Below, one piece after another: positions 59,787 through 64,000 of a DNA stretch of 64,000 nucleotides. Both the position numbers and the translations under genes were made by a program. Positions within the stretch are counted from its first letter, which is position 1. The number at the start of each line of letters is the position of its first letter. Below the pieces are notes generated by a model. The model saw only the letters and a list, made by a program, of their open reading frames with translations, had not been told where the DNA came from and made no database searches. This stretch comes from Diadema setosum (lineage: Eukaryota > Echinodermata > Echinoidea > Diadematoida > Diadematidae). Location: positions 21,961,309-22,025,308 of the forward strand of contig NC_092698.1 of the NCBI RefSeq assembly GCF_964275005.1. Reading direction: 5' to 3'.

Positions 59787-61735
59787 CAAAATGGCAAATA
59801 GGCAGAAAAAGCAACCACACACATGTAAAGCGACTTCACACAACAAGAACAGTCAGGGCAAAGGGACACGGAACAAAGAAAACAAAAGGAGAGGGTAGGA
59901 AGTCATGGGCAAGGAGCCCAACAGGTAAAGGGAGGGGGATTAGAGCAGGAGGATGGACAGACAAAAGGCAGGGGAAGGTTAGTAATGGTCGCCGTGAGGG
60001 CCAGGGGGCAACCATTGAAGGAAAAGGATGAATATGGAGGCAACATCAAACAAGATAAGGAACAACAGAGAGATAAAGAAAGGTAAAGCGTGAAATAGCA
60101 ACAGCAAAGGGGGGGGGGGGGGTGAGCAAACAGCAAGCCTAGAAAGGATCTGTACAAGTACCAAGAGGATGCAACAAAATGAAAGTGAGAGTCAATCAAC
60201 AAATGCAATTAACCATATCAAAGTATGGTAATATTAATACAGTAATAACGATGATATTGACAAAACAAATTAGAATAATAATCATTAAAGCACATAAAAA
60301 AAGGGGGACACAAAGTCCATGGGAGAGAAAATGTATACTTGCAAAGCAAGTATCAATAGGCAAAATAAATACATTTCAAAGAGCTGGTTCATATGAAATC
60401 ACCTTTGATTTATGATTTTACAAACAAGAATTTTCATCGCTTACCTATTTCTTTTATTACTTTCGTAATGTCATGATATTTCATGATGGCATGTGTTCTG
60501 TCTTTACATGGCAAGATAAGGTTTGTTTTTTTTTTTTTTCCATCCAGGGTCAAAAGAAGAAAGTGATAGAAAGATAATTGAAAGGATAGAATGAAACACC
60601 TACTCAGCAGGCTCTTGATATAACGCAAAAGCAATTCATCAGAAATGCAGTACAGTTCTAAATAATTTATCAGTGGAAAAAAGAGCAAAGAAAATGGGAT
60701 TTCGAGTTCAATAGGAGTAGGAACATCGCAATTTACAGACTTGGACCTGATGCAAACATATTGTCTAGCTTCTGGTTGAGTTTCTTCAGAGACATAAATT
60801 TTGGTAGCAGTAAACCAGAGTGAACAAGCAAAAGGATACAATTAAGTGAAAAAATAAAATGCAGGTCTCTAGACCACTCCAGTGCACGATCGAGCGAACA
60901 ACACTAAAACAGCCCCCAGGGCCAGGCCATGTCGTCAGTGTCACTCTCGTCTTAGATCATACAGGCCTACATTGTACATGCATCGTTTCGTACTCGTCAT
61001 CGCCAACGTCATGATGGTCGGTTACACGAAATAAATTGCATCATCATAAGAGCTCTTATATCAACACCACTAGATAGTAGAATCATTATCATTATCACTA
61101 TCATTCCAGTCAATCTCATCCAAAGCGAAACCCTCAAAATCCTCAAAATCATCGTGGTTAATACTCTCACAAAACACATCTGTAAACGATTCAGACATCG
61201 CAGACCTAGCTACACATCTTGCACACAAAAATGAAATGGAGGTGGAAAACTACGATGAATACACAAAAAATATCGACGATGGCATTTTACCGTAGCAGAA
61301 AATACACAGAGTATCTTGCACCGGAAAAAAATGGATGTGGAAAACTACGATGAGGAAAACTAGGGTGAAAACCCGATGCGTGAAGACGAACGATGAAGAC
61401 ACTTTTACGGTAAAAATACTTACACGGAAACAAACGAGTGGGTACGATATTCTCGCACACACGAAGATAATCGACACATCGTTCAATCGAAAAACTCAAC
61501 AAACACTCGAACAAAAACTCACCCCAAATTGTGGCAAACAGGGTAATCACTTAATAAAAATGAGAAAAAAACACTCTCAGAAGTATGATTGTACTCTGAA
61601 GAGAAAGGGATACAATGATACGGAAGCAAAAGAGAGAAAATGAGAGAAATGGACGGGAAACCTAGAGAACTTCGACGAAAGAAGAGCTAGCGATTCGCGA
61701 TTAGAGCTAACTTTGTATACACTGTAGCTAGCTGT
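59787..61735. other. non-coding stretch
   Basis: Purine-rich 59800-60120, with a G12 run at 60110. The phrase GTGGAAAACTACGATGA is duplicated near 61240 and 61338. No gene seen; part of it may be the body of a decayed Penelope-like element. Confidence 0.4.
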
Positions 61736-61988
61736 GTGTGTGATCGCGCGTACAAAGGGTTGAAAGCGTTGAAAGCGTTGAAAGCATTGAAAGCGTTGAA
61801 AGCGTCCACAGCTTCGGAAAAGCGTTCGGGGATTTCGTTGAATTCGTTGAATTCGTCCAAAATCCGTCCATGAAGTCTGGACGCAAAAAGCGTTGAAAAC
61901 GTCCCAGGCGAAATCAATAACGCTAAAAGCGTTGGGACGAAATTTGGACGCACTTTCGTCGGGCGTTTTCTATTGCGCGTACTGTATC
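61736..61988 (-). mobile_element. GGACG-rich element, copy B
   Basis: The inverted end TACAGTACGCGCAATAGAAA matches copy A at 55169. It contains five 9-bp units of AACGCTTTC on the minus strand (61757-61801), two ATTCGTTGA units and several TTTGGACG motifs. Confidence 0.55.
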
Positions 61989-63260
61989 ATCTGTAGTGTG
62001 GTATATACAATCATTCATCATCCAAATGATGAGAGATTATCAAATGTCTTTTTAGAACATGAAGAAACATCTTTAAATGTTTAATGCTATAATGCCATAT
62101 CAGTATCATTTTGACATCCATCTGCAATTGTACAAGCCAGTTTCCAGTTGAATGTGCTACAATTGTACTGTGAAGAAATGCAGATACATAAATACCAGCT
62201 GTGTGGACACAAAAAGTCACAAACACCAAAGCAGTGCTTTGTTTCAGTCGTACATTTGTTGAAAGACATGTTTTATACCTGTTTCAATTAATAGCACAAT
62301 ACATCAGAATTGCAAGTACACTGGTATCAGAAATGCCATTACAACACTAAATACCAGTTTTAAGATGGTCATTTTCCCTTGACATCTGTAATGGAAAGAA
62401 AAAGCAAATGTATTTCTGCATGCATGAAGTTTCATTTCAAGTATGGTACATTGTTTGAAAATGCACAGAGTGCAGGCAAGACATACACTTGGGACCTGGT
62501 CTCTCATAACACAGCTACCAGAGTGATATTTCATTTCACAAATTGGATATAGAAAATAGTAAAGCCCTCTCTCGTTAACTTTCTCAGAATTACCGGACGA
62601 GAAACACATATTGCTTTCATTTTGACAATCCTCGAAAAAATAGTAAGATATCAAATAGTAAGGACCTCCCTCATCGCCTTGCTCAAAAAACCCGGACGAG
62701 AAACTACTTTCTTTTTTTACTTGGCCTAATTGCATTGAATTGATATCCTGTCATCCTTGTGGCTTGTTTTATGTAAATTTAACTGTTGGCACCGACTGCA
62801 AACAGCACTGAACAGGGATCGCAATTCTGGCAGTGGTGTTGATGTCTTTCTCTTGTTTTTCTGATTTTTCTTTTCGATGGTAACACCCACTTCCAGAAAA
62901 AAAAAAAAAAAAAACAGCGGCCCACAGTGGTCAGTGGCATGGCTCCCGAAAGTTTTATTTTACTTGAGGACATGTTTCCAAAATCCACGAACATCAGGAA
63001 AATAAAAATTCCAGTTTCTTTTAGCAGTGCTTCGGCCCTTGAGCCTTGTTTCTTAAGTGTGATGTTAAGAAGTAGCTACCGAAAATAGAATTTTGATGCG
63101 ATATGCTGTCATTTAGGTGAGAAAATTTAACTTTTGATGGAGATTGTGTCCATTTTGGTTTTTTTTTATAGATTGGTAGTGTCCTAGTACTGTATATAAA
63201 GACTAACTGTTAAAGACTAATCGTGGTGATGCATGTACAGTTGTATAGATCTAACGTTAG
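61989..63260. other. non-coding stretch
   Basis: AT-rich with an A18 run at 62897. ATAGTAA(A/G)G(C/A)CCTCC(C)TC(G) phrases with ACCGGACGAGAAAC repeat near 62560 and 62660, a small local duplication. No gene. Confidence 0.5.
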
Positions 63261-63424
63261 AGTACTGTAAAACACTGGCATGAAGTTTTTGCAAGTTACC
63301 TCTAACATTCAATGTAGGGCTACATAGTGTAAAGAACTTTCGCATGCATTTTAATTTTGCGAATCTTGGCTCACGAAATTTACAAAATTAGAATAAACAC
63401 GGACATTTCTCGTTTTACAGTACT
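63261..63424. mobile_element. AGTACTGTAAAAC-ended MITE (164 bp)
   Basis: AGTACTGTAAAAC and GTTTTACAGTACT are exact 13-bp inverted ends. No coding sequence. Confidence 0.7.
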
Positions 63425-63470
63425 AAGTTCTATGTGTTTAGCGGCATATTTTGGAATATGTTGTAGAGAC

Positions 63471-63701
63471 TACTGTACAAGCTGTTATTTTTGCGAGGGT
63501 TTAATTTTTGCGAATTTCGCGAATCTCAGTTGGATCGCGAATTTAACAACCCGCGAAAATGTCTCCAAGCACTAGGGTAATAGCGCGTTTACGTTCGCGT
63601 CGGCGTCAGATTGCGAACACAACATCTCGCGAAAATGTCTATGACCTCCTCATTCACGATAATATCTGTACGCGAAAATAAGTGTAGAAGCCTATACAGT
63701 A
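63471..63701. mobile_element. TIR element TACTGT..GCGAG, copy 2 (231 bp)
   Basis: Ends TACTGTAC and TATACAGTA, with a TTTTGCGAGGGTTTAATTTT block and many TTCGCGA motifs as in the 50.12-kb copy. Confidence 0.6.
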
Positions 63702-63918
63702 TCTGCCTTGAACAGGCTCATGGCCACATACTGCCACAATTACTGTAGTAAAATCTACATCTCATAAATACAAGTTACAACGCATGTACATAGGCCTAGA
63801 CACTGTTCAAAATATACCGGTATCCAAGATTTGGGTGAAATTTTAAATTTTCATGGAACAACACACACTTGTATTCTTAAGTGGGACTAAAGCACACTTG
63901 ACACTCTTTTATTTTCAG

Positions 63919-64000
63919 CTGTTTTACCTAATGAAAGTGCTCCTGCCGCAGAAAGGCATCCTGTCTCAACAGAGCCAATAATTTACTCTGTGCATGATGA
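63919..64000 (+). CDS. candidate internal exon, cut by window end
   Basis: The acceptor TTATTTTCAG ends at 63918. One frame stays open to the window edge, reading VLPNESAPAAERHPVSTEPI and on. The two other frames stop quickly. Base composition is more coding-like than the flanking repeats. It may belong to the gene starting at 52,631. Confidence 0.35.

Noticed and set aside
52631..63981. Splicing MPDRN directly to the exon at 63,919
   Set aside because: In phase 0 this gives only 20 more codons before TAA; the open frame of that exon needs another phase, so an intermediate exon is required.

Overview
The window looks like a piece of a large, AT-rich, repeat-loaded animal genome, most likely a marine invertebrate deuterostome such as an echinoderm. 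This rests on intron-rich genes, very many short terminal-inverted-repeat elements, tRNA-derived SINEs with ATT tails, and an intact TSR-type protein O-fucosyltransferase close to the human one. The species call is inference; nothing in the window fixes it. No bacterial-style genes, rRNA genes or CRISPR arrays are present.

Layout. (1) 1-7,000 is non-coding: a 42-bp tandem repeat at the left edge, simple repeats, a TIR element holding telomere-like TTAGGG repeats (1939-2164), a possible 5' leader exon near 4.6 kb and a small hairpin element at 6.86-6.98 kb. (2) 7094-7624 is an uninterrupted 176-codon ORF for a secreted, cysteine-containing precursor with a GKRRRR processing site; a 3' UTR probably runs to a polyA signal at 9694. 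I do not recognise its family. (3) 9.7-17.3 kb is repeats: an (AAT)n/(ATT)n inverted pair, a SINE, a TA-flanked hairpin element, a Tc1/mariner-like element with a broken transposase start, two (CTA)n arrays, a 42-bp perfect palindrome and a 260-bp (AAAT)n array.

(4) 17,381-42,952 is the main gene: a complete eight-exon POFUT2 on the + strand. I joined its exons by hand: every junction is GT-AG, phases agree, and the product is 441 residues. It transfers fucose to Ser/Thr of thrombospondin type-1 repeats in the ER. Its introns (1.0 to 13.0 kb) hold at least five families of foldback elements, two of them nested in a minisatellite in intron 3, and a roughly 300-bp polypyrimidine run in front of exon 7.

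(5) 44.5-52.3 kb has a second SINE, a LINE ORF2 tail fragment, more TIR elements and long (AT)n tracts, one interrupted by a TIR element. (6) About 52.3-52.65 kb is a likely promoter (inverted CCAAT, TCACGTGA, YY1-like CCATCTTGG) followed by a five-codon first exon of an unidentified + strand gene. Its later exons are mostly outside the window, though a candidate exon opens at 63,919. (7) 52.7-63.9 kb is repeat-rich: a 908-bp foldback element with a 9-bp target duplication, a 3.5-unit satellite-like array with poly-T/poly-G tracts, two copies of a GGACG-rich element family, a degraded Penelope-type ribozyme-like motif and two TACTGT-ended elements.

The annotated genes show no shared pathway or operon logic. 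The notable biology is one ER glycosyltransferase gene, one unrecognised secreted peptide precursor and a dense, layered population of non-autonomous transposons.
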